From Dehalococcoidia bacterium UBA6808 (GTDB lineage: Bacteria; Chloroflexota; Dehalococcoidia; GIF9; UBA5629): a stretch of 12,143 nt of DNA. Made by a program: the position numbers and the translations under genes. This document shows positions 1-7,653 of this stretch, one piece after another (the stretch's first letter is position 1; every line of letters starts with the position of its first letter). Below the pieces are notes generated by a model. It was not told where the DNA came from. It made no database searches and was given only the letters and a program-made list of their open reading frames with translations. The stretch is from positions 1 to 12,143 of the forward strand of contig DKFA01000043.1 of the NCBI GenBank assembly GCA_002452695.1, in the 5' to 3' direction.

Positions 1-14
1 AGGTTGCTGAAGTG

Positions 15-39
15 AGCGCTATTTTCGTAGCGTTTTTTT
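15..39 (+). terminator. Intrinsic terminator (plus strand)
   Basis: A short stem, CGCTA at 17-21 pairing with TAGCG at 28-32 around the loop TTTTCG, can be extended by a G-U and an A-U pair. It is followed directly by seven T residues (33-39). This is the classic layout of a Rho-independent terminator for transcription coming from the left of the window. Read on the minus strand the hairpin is followed by CTCACTT rather than a U-run, so it would be a weak terminator for the carboxylase, whose stop codon lies at 43-45. The stem is short, so strength is moderate. Confidence 0.55.
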
Positions 40-42
40 AGA

Positions 43-3000
43 TCACCAGGGATCTATGTAACGGTCACCCGGCTGGTCCCTGAAGCTGGGTGAAACTGAT
101 TTCAGTCCGCGCATTATCCAGCGTCGCGTCTCTGCCGGATCAATAACTGAATCGATTTCCATATAGGATGCCATATTAGTTGCCTTGCCCTGGGCATAGG
201 CACTCTCTACAAGGAACTTGTAGAGCCTGTCGCGCTCCTCCGGATCTTTAATCGCCTCAAGCTCCTTTCTGAACCCGTGTCTGACCGCACCTTCCAGGCC
301 CATGCCGCCGAATTCTCCCGTTGGCCATGAGGCGAGAAAGAAGGAATCATGGAAGCCACCCGCCGCCATAGCCATTGCGCCAAGGCCATAACCCTTGCGC
401 AAAACGAAAGTAAAATACGGCACAGTCATCTTGGCGCCTACGACAAACATGCGGCAAACGTGACGCACCTGGGCACGCACTTCAACCTCTGGACCAACCA
501 TGAATCCCGGAGTATCGCACAATGCAATCACGGGCAGGCGATGAACATTGCATAGTTGCAGGAAACGGGATGCTTTGTCAGCCCCGTCCGCTTCAATGGC
601 TCCGCTCAGATGAACCGGGTCATTGGCAATCAGACCGAAGGGCACTCCTTCGATGCGGACCAATGCCGTTATCATGCCCGGACCAAAATGGCGACGCAGT
701 TCCAGCACCGAGCCGGCATCGGCCAGAGTTTCGATGACCGTCCTAACATCGTAGACGCGCAGGCGGTTCTCTGGTATCAGCCAGCGCAGGCGGCGCTGGT
801 CGGGAGCTTCCCAATTAGCCAGAGTCCCCTGGAAATATGACAGGTACTTTTTCGTCATCGCCACTGCTTCAACATCGTTTTTAACGACGATATCGACAAC
901 ACCGTTTTTTGTCTGCACATCGATAGGGCCGATCTCTTCAGGTTTGACCACGCCCAATCCGCCGCCTTCTATCATGGCCGGCCCACCCATTCCTATATTC
1001 GTATTTTCTGTGGCTATGATAACATCACAGCAACCAAGCAATGCGGCATTACCGGCAAAACAGAATCCTTCCACCACACCGATTAATGGCGCCTTGCCGC
1101 TCATCCGGGCAAAGCGGTTGAAAGTAGTTAAGTCAAGCCCGGCTACGGCATTGGCATCGACGTCGCCAGGCCTTCCCCCACCACCTTCGGCAAAAAGTAT
1201 AGTAGGCAGTTTCCACTGATTTGATAAACTCAGCATGCGATCTATTTTCTTATGGTTGAACATGCCCTGTGTACCCGCTAACACCGTATAATCGTAAGAC
1301 ATCACCAGACAGCGTGATTTATCCTGATTAAATAATGATCCATTGACCGTGCCCAAACCCGTGATCAAACCGTCGGCAGGGGTATTCTGCATAAGGTCTT
1401 CCACAGACCGTCTGGTACGCTGGGCTGCAATAACCAGCGCACCATATTCTATGAAGCTGCCCGGGTCGCAAAGGTCCTCAATATTCTCGCGTGCTGTGCG
1501 CTGGTTATTCTTGTGCCGCCGGGCTACCGGTTCAGGCCGGTTAGCATCCAGCGTGTAGGCGTGGCGCTTGATCAGGTCAGCCAGGTCAGTCCTGATAGCA
1601 TCGAGGTCGATTTTTTCCTTGACCACACCGGCGCCACCATTTACCTCAGCCTCTTCCAGGCAGATCAACAGGTCTCCCCTGGCAACAGTGTCGTTGGGCG
1701 AAACGCAAACAAGCCGAACATATCCACTGCGGTCGGAGGAGATAACATGCTGCATCTTCATAGATTCGAGTATAACCAAATGCTGTCCCACGGCGACTCC
1801 ATCGCCAACCTTAACTTCAACGCTGACCACGCGGCCCTGTATGGGAGACGTTATCGGCGCAGTTCCTGGAGGCGCATCAATTGCCGGCTCTGACAGCGGC
1901 CTGGCAGCCTTTGCTGCTTCAGGCTTAAAAAAGCGTACTTTTTCAACTTCTGTCTTGCGGGACAGAGAAACTGCATTATCCTCGACAAAACGTGTATATA
2001 CGTCATCACGTTCCACCTCAGGCCTGTTTAACAAATTGAGCAGGAAGGGGATATTGGTATCAACCCCATCGATACGAAACTCGCTGAGCGCACGACGCGC
2101 CCGTGAGACTGCGTCCTTGAATTCACTAGAGCGTGAGTGGACAACCAGCTTGGCCAGCAATGAATCGAATTGCGGGTTAGTCGTATAGCCGCTGTATCCG
2201 TAGCCATCAACGCGTATACCCGGACCAGCCGGCACTTCGTAGACCCTGATAGTACCGCCTTCCGGAATAGCATTGCCCTTTTCATCGATGGTCTCCAGAT
2301 TGATGCGCATCTGTATGGCATAGTGATTCGGATGAACAGCGCTGGCAGTCAGGCCTATTTGAGAGAGCGTCTTGCCGGATGCGATCTCAAGCTGCGATCT
2401 GACCAGGTCAATACCAGTGACCTCTTCTGTAATAGTATGTTCGACCTGCAAACGCGGATTGACCTCCATAAAAGCAAAACCCGATTCATTCGCAGCAGAG
2501 CTTTCGACCAGGAACTCAATAGTGCCGAGGCTGAGGTAGTGTGACTCTTTGGCTATCTTAAGCGCAGCCGAAGTAATATTTTCACGCAACTTGGGGGAAA
2601 TAGCCGGGCAAGGAGCAACTTCGATCAACTTCTGATTACGCCGCTGCAAGCTGCACTCACGCTCGCCCAGATGCACCACATCCTTTCCATCGCCGATCAC
2701 TTGCACTTCGATATGCCGTGACCGCTGAACAAGCTGCTCGACATAGACATCGCAGACGCCGAAAGCCGCGCCGGCTTCGGACTGGCAACGATTGTATGCG
2801 TCTTCAAGTTCTGCCTCAGCATAGACAGGCCTGATACCCCTTCCTCCCCCTCCCGAAATAGCCTTCACCATGATGGCAGCGCTCTTGCCCAGAGACCTGA
2901 AAAATTCCTTTGCTTCCTCAAGAGTGGTTGCGCCCGTTGTGCCGGGAAGTATAGGGACACCAAGGCGTTTAGCCAGTGCTCGTGCCGCAGCTTTGTCACC

Positions 3001-3339
3001 GAAAAGGTCAAGGATAGCAGGGCTGGGCCCGACAAATATCAGTCCCTCCTCTATACAGCGGCGGGCAAATTCCGCATTCTCACTTAGAAATCCATATCCG
3101 GGGTGAACAGCATTACAGCCAAAAGACCTGGCTATATCAATAAGCTGTTCTTGGTCAAGATAAGCTGCAACACCTTTGCCTTTCAGGTCACAGGCCTCAT
3201 CAGCGGCAAGCACATGCAGTGATTTTGAATCATCTGGCGTATACACTGCAACAGTCTCAATGCCAAGGTCTGCCGCAGCTCTGGCAATGCGGATGGATAT
3301 CTCTCCCCTGTTGGCTATCAGAATTCTGGATATTTTCAC
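43..3339 (-). CDS. Single-chain biotin-dependent acyl-CoA carboxylase (BC-BCCP-CT fusion)
   Basis: This 1098-residue protein should carry out both half-reactions: ATP-dependent carboxylation of biotin, then transfer of the carboxyl group to an acyl-CoA. Residues 1 to about 455 are a biotin carboxylase: N-terminal RILIANRGEI, ATP-grasp loop SGGGGRG (162-168), ECSLQRRNQK (228-237), EVNPRLQVEH (292-301) and the expected Arg345 in QMRIN. Residues about 493-562 are a biotinyl domain with ESMKM; Lys528 is the biotinylated residue. Residues about 605-1098 are a carboxyltransferase of the PccB/AccD5 type, with RTARENIEDL, GFCFAGNAALLG, DTPGFMVGPEVE and RKGYGLGAMAMAAGGF. Start is GTG at 3339, with AGAGGT 8 nt upstream. 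Separate alpha and beta subunits of this type usually total about 1200 residues; the shortfall lies between BC and biotinyl domain. Single-chain long-chain acyl-CoA carboxylases (LCC) are known relatives. The substrate (acetyl-, propionyl-, methylcrotonyl- or longer acyl-CoA) cannot be read from the sequence. Confidence 0.93.
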   Translation of the reverse strand: MKISRILIANRGEISIRIARAAADLGIETVAVYTPDDSKSLHVLAADEACDLKGKGVAAYLDQEQLIDIARSFGCNAVHPGYGFLSENAEFARRCIEEGLIFVGPSPAILDLFGDKAAARALAKRLGVPILPGTTGATTLEEAKEFFRSLGKSAAIMVKAISGGGGRGIRPVYAEAELEDAYNRCQSEAGAAFGVCDVYVEQLVQRSRHIEVQVIGDGKDVVHLGERECSLQRRNQKLIEVAPCPAISPKLRENITSAALKIAKESHYLSLGTIEFLVESSAANESGFAFMEVNPRLQVEHTITEEVTGIDLVRSQLEIASGKTLSQIGLTASAVHPNHYAIQMRINLETIDEKGNAIPEGGTIRVYEVPAGPGIRVDGYGYSGYTTNPQFDSLLAKLVVHSRSSEFKDAVSRARRALSEFRIDGVDTNIPFLLNLLNRPEVERDDVYTRFVEDNAVSLSRKTEVEKVRFFKPEAAKAARPLSEPAIDAPPGTAPITSPIQGRVVSVEVKVGDGVAVGQHLVILESMKMQHVISSDRSGYVRLVCVSPNDTVARGDLLICLEEAEVNGGAGVVKEKIDLDAIRTDLADLIKRHAYTLDANRPEPVARRHKNNQRTARENIEDLCDPGSFIEYGALVIAAQRTRRSVEDLMQNTPADGLITGLGTVNGSLFNQDKSRCLVMSYDYTVLAGTQGMFNHKKIDRMLSLSNQWKLPTILFAEGGGGRPGDVDANAVAGLDLTTFNRFARMSGKAPLIGVVEGFCFAGNAALLGCCDVIIATENTNIGMGGPAMIEGGGLGVVKPEEIGPIDVQTKNGVVDIVVKNDVEAVAMTKKYLSYFQGTLANWEAPDQRRLRWLIPENRLRVYDVRTVIETLADAGSVLELRRHFGPGMITALVRIEGVPFGLIANDPVHLSGAIEADGADKASRFLQLCNVHRLPVIALCDTPGFMVGPEVEVRAQVRHVCRMFVVGAKMTVPYFTFVLRKGYGLGAMAMAAGGFHDSFFLASWPTGEFGGMGLEGAVRHGFRKELEAIKDPEERDRLYKFLVESAYAQGKATNMASYMEIDSVIDPAETRRWIMRGLKSVSPSFRDQPGDRYIDPW

Positions 3340-3347
3340 GGATCAGT

Positions 3348-3353
3348 ACCTCT
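3348..3353 (-). promoter_or_regulatory. RBS supporting the GTG start of the carboxylase
   Basis: On the minus strand AGAGGT lies 8 nt upstream of the GTG at 3339-3337. The following residues, KISRILIAN, match the usual first beta-strand of biotin carboxylases, so no longer start is needed. Confidence 0.6.
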
Positions 3354-3377
3354 ATAATTGAATCAGCAAAGCAGGTA

Positions 3378-3406
3378 TTGACGCATCCAGTGATAAATGA
3401 TATATT
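3378..3406 (+). promoter_or_regulatory. Sigma70-like promoter for the TetR gene
   Basis: TTGACG (3378-3383) and TATATT (3401-3406) are separated by exactly 17 bp. Each hexamer matches the consensus at five of six positions. Transcription would start near 3413, giving a leader of about 58 nt to the TTG start at 3471. The putative operator lies immediately downstream, as expected for an autorepressed regulator. Predicted from sequence only. Confidence 0.55.
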
Positions 3407-3425
3407 AAATATTATAATCAGTCAA
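3397..3425 (-). promoter_or_regulatory. Sigma70-like promoter for the carboxylase gene
   Basis: Read on the minus strand, TTGACT (3425-3420) and TATCAT (3402-3397) are 17 bp apart, each five of six to consensus. The -10 element overlaps the -10 of the opposing TetR promoter by two bases, so the two promoters are divergent and face to face. A perfect TATAAT also occurs on the minus strand at 3416-3411 but has no good -35 at proper spacing. The -35 coincides with one AGTCA half-site of the putative operator. Confidence 0.5.
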
Positions 3426-3445
3426 TTTATATGACTCCATAGTCA
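3420..3445. promoter_or_regulatory. Putative TetR operator (three AGTCA/TGACT half-sites)
   Basis: AGTCA at 3420-3424, TGACT at 3432-3436 and AGTCA at 3441-3445 form two inverted pairs sharing the central half-site, with spacers of 7 and 4 bp. The right-hand pair extends to eight-base arms with one mismatch (ATATGACT / AGTCAAAT). A protein bound here would cover the carboxylase -35 and lie just downstream of the TetR start site, so it could repress both directions. That the adjacent TetR protein binds here is inferred from position. Confidence 0.42.
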
Positions 3446-3456
3446 AATCGTGGTAT

Positions 3457-3461
3457 GAAGG
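3457..3461 (+). promoter_or_regulatory. RBS that decides the TetR start
   Basis: GAAGG lies 9 nt before the TTG at 3471 but directly touches the alternative TTG at 3462. This spacing favours 3471 as the true start. No in-frame ATG lies upstream of the helix-turn-helix. Confidence 0.45.
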
Positions 3462-3470
3462 TTGTATGCA

Positions 3471-4178
3471 TTGGATAAAAGCAGTGTTCTCAATCTGAAA
3501 AAGCACCAGTTAAACAATCATGCCCTCAGGAAAAAGACCAAGGACCCGGTCAAATCCGAACGTCTTCAATTAAAGGTATATGAAGCTGTAACGAGATTAT
3601 TGCTCAAGCACCGGTCAGGGACATTCACCTTAGATGAAGTAGCCAGCGAGATCGGTATGTCCAAGGGCATTATCTATTATTACTTCAAATCCAAAGGTGA
3701 AATAATCTATAAATTGAATATGTATATCCATGATATTGCAGATGAGTTGTCTGAATCTATCCTTGCTGACCAACAGATGTCCCCGCGTAAAAAACTGGAG
3801 GCCGCTATTAAGAATATGATCGTCATGGACGCGGAGCACTGGCAGATATCCCGTGCATTGTGGTCAGACATGAGCCTGCGTGACGCTTCCGCAGTTCAGG
3901 CAGGAATCATTAATAAAAGGCGGCGCATCAATAGGGAGAGGATCGGCAGACTGATAAACCAGATCATTGTTGAAGAGGGCTTGCAGCCGATCGATTTACA
4001 TATGGCAGAGTGGTTTGTTTACGGCATTATCGTATTCACAGCCGTGTGGTTCAGGAAAAGACGTAATGGTTGGACCGATGAAGAGGTCTCGGAATTCGCC
4101 TGCAATCTTATATTTAATGGCCTTTTCACAAGAGCGAACACTGATGACGGCAAGCTGACTAAAGAATCTGCTTGCTGA
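3471..4178 (+). CDS. TetR/AcrR family transcriptional regulator
   Basis: The protein (235 residues from TTG 3471; 238 if TTG 3462 is used) has a TetR-type DNA-binding domain. A helix in VYEAVTRLLLKH precedes the helix-turn-helix TFTLDEVASEIGMSKGIIYY and then YFKSKGEIIYKL, the hallmark of this family. The rest is mostly helical, as expected for the ligand-binding and dimerisation domain, and shows no recognisable ligand signature. About 30 basic and polar residues precede the first helix, longer than usual, and could add DNA contacts. The gene sits between the divergent carboxylase and the transporter operon, with half-sites in the intergenic region. It therefore probably represses itself and the carboxylase, and perhaps the liv genes 122 nt downstream, as no terminator is visible between. 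FadR- and PaaR-like TetR proteins respond to acyl-CoAs; that this one does is inference. Confidence 0.88.
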   Translation: MDKSSVLNLKKHQLNNHALRKKTKDPVKSERLQLKVYEAVTRLLLKHRSGTFTLDEVASEIGMSKGIIYYYFKSKGEIIYKLNMYIHDIADELSESILADQQMSPRKKLEAAIKNMIVMDAEHWQISRALWSDMSLRDASAVQAGIINKRRRINRERIGRLINQIIVEEGLQPIDLHMAEWFVYGIIVFTAVWFRKRRNGWTDEEVSEFACNLIFNGLFTRANTDDGKLTKESAC

Positions 4179-4300
4179 GTAATTGCCTTCAGGAGATTTA
4201 TATCAATAACAGTCAACCATAGTGCAATGTGAATGCAAGACAAACCCTGAAAAGTAATATATCTGGTCAACAGTAATATTTATGTAGAGGAGGTTCATTC
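4179..4300 (+). other. tetR-livK intergenic leader
   Basis: This gap has no terminator that I can see after the regulator and no convincing -35/-10 pair. It holds two copies of AGTAATAT (4253-4260 and 4272-4279) and two copies of GTCAAC (4212-4217 and 4266-4271). The first GTCAAC is within AGTCAAC, which matches the AGTCAA core of the putative operator upstream of tetR. The segment AGAGGAGGT (4286-4294), 6 nt before livK, is a near-perfect ribosome binding site, predicting strong translation. Confidence 0.4.
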
Positions 4301-5596
4301 ATGCATCACAAAGGTTTACTGGTCCTGGCAATCGTCCTTGTGCTGTCCTTGTTGGCAGGTTTAGCCTGCGCGGGTGGCCAACCAGCAACTACATCGGCGC
4401 CGGAAACACCGGCCAAGGAGACCACACCCATTAAAATCGGTTTCATGGGCAATCTGTCATCTGCTTCGTCACTCAGTGCTAAAGCCGCAGCCCAACTCGC
4501 TGTTGATGAATTCAACGCTGCAGGCGGCATCGATGGCAGAAAAGTTGAACTGATCGTAGAAGATACCAAGGGTGAAATCCCCAAGTGTGTAGAGCTCTAT
4601 AAAAAGCTCGTGATGGTGGATAAGGTCGACCTTGTAGTTATCGGCGAAAAGGTGGAGATGGGTGTGGCCGGCATGGAAACAGGCGCAGAACTTTACCCTG
4701 AATATCCCCATATCTTTATTAACACCACGGGGTCTGGCGACGTCATCTGGCAGAAAGTGGCTACCAATTACAACAAATATAAATTCGGCTTCCAGACTTA
4801 CTACTATACTTCCTCCGGTTACCTGACCGTCATGGTGCCCAAAGATTCAGGCCCGATGTGGAGAGATGTGATCAAAGTCAAGAAGCTGGCCCTTATCTAC
4901 GAAGACATGGAATGGACCAAACCCGTCAGGCAGGGTATCCCCAATGTATACCCATCAGCTAAAGAGATTTTCAAATCACTCGGTATCGACGTGGTCTATG
5001 AGAGCACGCTTTCCCTGGACCAAAAGGTTTTCACGTCTGTTCTGGATGATATAGCAAGGTCAGGCGCCGAAGGCATCGACATGGTAGTCGGATATATAGA
5101 TGAAGCCGCCTTTGTCAAACAATGGGCTGATTCCAGCGCCAAGAATTTGCCGATCTTCATGTGGGGCGGTCTGGTCGGCATGCCCCAGGCCTGGGAGGCA
5201 ACCGGGGGCAAATGCGCCGGCGTCATGGTAGGATCAAGCATGGTCAGAGAGCCGATTACTGAAAAGACTGTTCCGTTCATGGACAACCTTTATAATAAGT
5301 TCAAGGTTGGCGCAATCTTCGGCTCCCACACCACCTACGACAGCCTGTATGGGTACAAGAAGGCCGTAGAAACAGCCAAGACTACCAATGCAGAAGCCGT
5401 CATCAAAGCCATGGAAAAAGTCGAAGAAGTCGCTGTCCTTGGCACCATCGGCTGGGATGCCAAGAACCATTACAACCTGCCTTCCCCCAAGTACATCACA
5501 CCGTCAGTCCAGTGGCAAAACAAAGAAATGAAGATCGTATACCCGACCACACTCAAATCAGCAGTTCCGTATAAGAACCCGGCTGATTGCCGTTAG
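4301..5596 (+). CDS. livK: Liv-type ABC transporter substrate-binding lipoprotein
   Basis: This 431-residue protein is the extracytoplasmic solute receptor of the importer encoded next door. It begins with a hydrophobic signal peptide (residues about 5-22) ending in GLAC. Cys23 would be lipidated after signal peptidase II cleavage, and a Thr/Ala/Pro-rich linker follows. From residue about 44, IKIGFMGNLS starts the periplasmic-binding-protein type 1 fold (Peripla_BP_6). LAVDEFNAAGGIDGRKVEL is the classic first helix-strand signature of branched-chain amino acid binding proteins. Membrane anchoring suits a cell without an outer membrane. LivK-family receptors bind Leu/Ile/Val, urea, short amides, aromatic acids or other carboxylates, so the ligand cannot be assigned; the linked CoA-transferases favour a carboxylic acid. 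Its strong RBS and the hairpin after it suggest higher expression than the membrane subunits. The gene symbol denotes family, not proven specificity. Confidence 0.9.
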   Translation: MHHKGLLVLAIVLVLSLLAGLACAGGQPATTSAPETPAKETTPIKIGFMGNLSSASSLSAKAAAQLAVDEFNAAGGIDGRKVELIVEDTKGEIPKCVELYKKLVMVDKVDLVVIGEKVEMGVAGMETGAELYPEYPHIFINTTGSGDVIWQKVATNYNKYKFGFQTYYYTSSGYLTVMVPKDSGPMWRDVIKVKKLALIYEDMEWTKPVRQGIPNVYPSAKEIFKSLGIDVVYESTLSLDQKVFTSVLDDIARSGAEGIDMVVGYIDEAAFVKQWADSSAKNLPIFMWGGLVGMPQAWEATGGKCAGVMVGSSMVREPITEKTVPFMDNLYNKFKVGAIFGSHTTYDSLYGYKKAVETAKTTNAEAVIKAMEKVEEVAVLGTIGWDAKNHYNLPSPKYITPSVQWQNKEMKIVYPTTLKSAVPYKNPADCR

Positions 5597-5616
5597 CAAT
5601 TTTACGGACAATTATA

Positions 5617-5650
5617 TTCTTCAGCCGCACTGCCCGGTGCGGCTGAAGAA
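5617..5650 (+). promoter_or_regulatory. 14-bp stem-loop in the livK-livH gap
   Basis: A perfect inverted repeat pairs 5617-5630 (TTCTTCAGCCGCAC) with 5637-5650 around the 6-nt loop TGCCCG. There is no U-run after it, so it is not a standard intrinsic terminator. A second small hairpin, CCGAT/ATCGG (5651-5667), follows at once. Such structures after binding-protein genes are known to protect the upstream message from 3' decay and lower expression of the downstream permease genes. That role is inferred from position and strength. Confidence 0.6.
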
Positions 5651-5715
5651 CCGATGCAGCCAATCGGAGAAACGTTAAGAATGCACAGTCAATTAAGTAG
5701 TTTATAAAGGAACTG

Positions 5716-6594
5716 ATGAATATGTTAACGTTGCAAAATATTGTTATTTTCACCCTGATATGGGGATCCATCTATTTGTTGATCAGCCTCGGTTTCTCGG
5801 TGATTTGCGGTGTGCTGCGTATCTTCCACATGGGCTACGCTGTCACATTCGTGCTGGCTGCCTACCTGACATGGATGTTTTTCAACTCCATGGGCCTGCC
5901 ATTGTGGGTAAGCATAACGCTCATGTTTATCGTCCAGTTCATTATAGCGATTTTTATTTTTTACAAGGGCATCTTCGAGAGATACTTGGACCAGGAAGAG
6001 ATACTGCTGACAGTATCCATCCTGGTCTATATGGTATTCATGTATATGGCTAATTACTTCTACCCTGTAACATCGGGCGTCAACCTGCCCACTACCATCC
6101 TGGAAGGTACCAGCCAGATAGGCCTGGTCAGGGTATCCAACCAGATGCTGGCAGCAGCAGGGTTGGGCGTGCTGACCACAATAGTCATTGTGCTGGTATT
6201 TCTTAAGACCAGACCGGGGTTGATTATGCGGGCCATGAGCCAGAACGTGATGACGGCCCAGTTGATGGGTGCAGACGTTAACAGAATGTACTATCTGGCC
6301 ATGATCATCTCTGTGATACCGTCCTCCGTGGCTGTATTAGCCATCGCACCTTTCTGGGGCATCGATCCTTTCATGGGCATGTCACTGTTCATCACAGCCA
6401 TCGTAGTATCCATCCTGGGCGGGCTCGGAAATATGAAAGGCAGCATCATTGCTTCATTCCTGATTGCGTTTGTCCATGGATCCGTCAGCTATCTTTATGT
6501 GTCCAGATTTATGGCGCTGGCTGGATTGATCGTCGCACTGATAATCTTGATTTTTAGAAAAGGCGGAATCTTCGTCGGAGAACGGTTATGGTAA
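5716..6594 (+). CDS. livH: Liv-type ABC transporter permease, LivH family
   Basis: This 292-residue, strongly hydrophobic integral membrane protein is one half of the permease pair. Segments at about residues 8-35, 40-58, 62-84, 98-115, 145-163, 193-212, 222-240 and 263-280 look membrane-spanning. The cytoplasmic loop RAMSQNVMTAQLMGADVNRM (172-191) is the coupling (EAA-like) helix that docks on the ATPases; AQLMGADV is typical of LivH. The glycine-rich ILGGLGNMKGSIIASF near 233-248 is another family mark. Start may be ATG 5716 or ATG 5722: AAAGGA (5706-5711) is 4 nt from the first and 10 nt from the second, so two residues are uncertain. The stop overlaps the livM start by 7 bases, indicating translational coupling. 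Length is normal for the family. Confidence 0.92.
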   Translation: MNMLTLQNIVIFTLIWGSIYLLISLGFSVICGVLRIFHMGYAVTFVLAAYLTWMFFNSMGLPLWVSITLMFIVQFIIAIFIFYKGIFERYLDQEEILLTVSILVYMVFMYMANYFYPVTSGVNLPTTILEGTSQIGLVRVSNQMLAAAGLGVLTTIVIVLVFLKTRPGLIMRAMSQNVMTAQLMGADVNRMYYLAMIISVIPSSVAVLAIAPFWGIDPFMGMSLFITAIVVSILGGLGNMKGSIIASFLIAFVHGSVSYLYVSRFMALAGLIVALIILIFRKGGIFVGERLW

Positions 6595-7637
6595 AAATAA
6601 ATACTGAATTCAGGCGTGACCGCATTGTCTTGCGGCTGGATACCAAAAAATACGAATGGGTAATCGAACCGCGCTACTGGCGCAATCCTATATTGGGTGT
6701 GCTGGTATTGATGGTGTTACCACTGTTCGTTTACCAGTACCCCAACCTGCTGACCATGATCACCACTGCTAACCTGTATGCTGCAATAGCCATTCCGCTC
6801 GGTTTGCAGATAATGGGTACCGGCAGGATGAACTTTGGTCCGCAATTCTATCTGGGTATAGGTGGGTATACGGCCGCCTTGCTTAACCTGCATTTCGGCT
6901 GGGGACCGGGTGCCACACTGGTAGCAACAATCGCAGTCTGCCTGGCGGTTTCATTGCTGCTGAGTCCAATAACATGGATTTCTAAAGGCCTGTATTTTTC
7001 CCTGATAACCCTGATTTTGCCGCTGGCCTTCTTGGACGTCACTTATGTATATGGAGACATTTTCAGGGGCGAAGTCGGCCTGAGCGGCATGAGCCCCCTC
7101 TTCACTCTCGGCAAGGTCAGTTGGAACTACCTAGCTTACTTCTATTGCTCACTGCTGTTGCTGTTAATCTTTCTTTTCGTCTCAGACAAGATTGGCAGGT
7201 CCAGGTTCGGCGTTAACCTGGCAGCTATCAATGAGAACGAAGACGTGGCCAGGATGATGGGAGTCAACGTAAACAGATATAAAATCTTCTACTACGTTTT
7301 ACCTTCGGTGCTGACCGGCATCGTTGCCTGGTTCATCGTTCACACCTTCAGGACTTTTGCCGGCGTGACCTATCTCCCGCTTGAATTCATGATTAAGATA
7401 CTGCTGATTAGCGTCGTCGGCGGGCGCGGTTTTGTGTATGGCGCCATACCCGGAGCCTATCTGATCGTTGGATTGGACGAAGCGTTACGAGGGCTGGGTA
7501 CTATCAACTACTTTATTTACCCGCTGGTACTGGCAATTCTGATTATAATTCTTGCTCCCAAGGAAGGTGTTTATGGCCTTTTCCACAGACACCATTACAG
7601 GGATTACTATGCATCTATGAAAGTGCGGCGAGAATGA
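6588..7637 (+). CDS. livM: Liv-type ABC transporter permease, LivM family
   Basis: This 349-residue protein is the second permease subunit. About 33 hydrophilic residues precede the first membrane segment (IPGVLVLMVLPLF-like region, about 35-49). Further hydrophobic segments lie near 60-76, 84-100, 108-126, 134-152, 180-198, 232-254, 268-292 and 306-322. GRMNFGPQFYLGIGGYTAAL (79-98) is the well-conserved LivM motif. INENEDVARMMGVNVNRYKI (214-233) is the coupling helix that contacts the ATPases. VVGGRGFVYGAIPGA near 276-290 is also typical of LivM. It starts inside the livH stop region (ATGGTAA overlap), with GGAG 7 nt before the ATG. The C-terminus is basic and histidine-rich and presumably cytoplasmic. 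The pair with LivH is needed for transport. Confidence 0.92.
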   Translation: MVKINTEFRRDRIVLRLDTKKYEWVIEPRYWRNPILGVLVLMVLPLFVYQYPNLLTMITTANLYAAIAIPLGLQIMGTGRMNFGPQFYLGIGGYTAALLNLHFGWGPGATLVATIAVCLAVSLLLSPITWISKGLYFSLITLILPLAFLDVTYVYGDIFRGEVGLSGMSPLFTLGKVSWNYLAYFYCSLLLLLIFLFVSDKIGRSRFGVNLAAINENEDVARMMGVNVNRYKIFYYVLPSVLTGIVAWFIVHTFRTFAGVTYLPLEFMIKILLISVVGGRGFVYGAIPGAYLIVGLDEALRGLGTINYFIYPLVLAILIIILAPKEGVYGLFHRHHYRDYYASMKVRRE

Positions 7638-7638
7638 T

Positions 7639-7645
7639 AGAGGAG
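7639..7645 (+). promoter_or_regulatory. RBS supporting the TTG start of livG
   Basis: AGAGGAG lies 8 nt before TTG 7654. There is no in-frame ATG before the Walker A motif, and the sequence after the TTG (LELKNVKKSFGG) is the normal first strand of an ABC ATPase, so the TTG start is well supported. Confidence 0.65.
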
Positions 7646-7653
7646 AAATTACC

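Noticed and set aside
1513..2188. Plus-strand open frames of 126 and 206 codons opposite the carboxylase
   Set aside because: They lie wholly within the strongly conserved carboxylase gene, have low-complexity Ser/Arg/Thr-rich translations, no family motif and no ribosome binding site. They are antisense shadows.
3403..3413. AT-only palindrome ATATTAAATAT as an operator
   Set aside because: It is just an 11-bp palindrome in very AT-rich promoter DNA and lies within the -10/spacer region; the AGTCA half-sites are a better candidate.
3462..3470. TTG 3462 as start of the TetR gene
   Set aside because: The only purine-rich RBS (GAAGG, 3457-3461) touches this codon directly, leaving no spacer; TTG 3471 is 9 nt away. 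Not fully excluded; the difference is three residues.
5617..5650. livK-livH hairpin as an intrinsic terminator
   Set aside because: No U-run follows (CCGATGCAGCC comes next), and livHMGF would be left without a visible promoter. A stabilising or processing element fits better.
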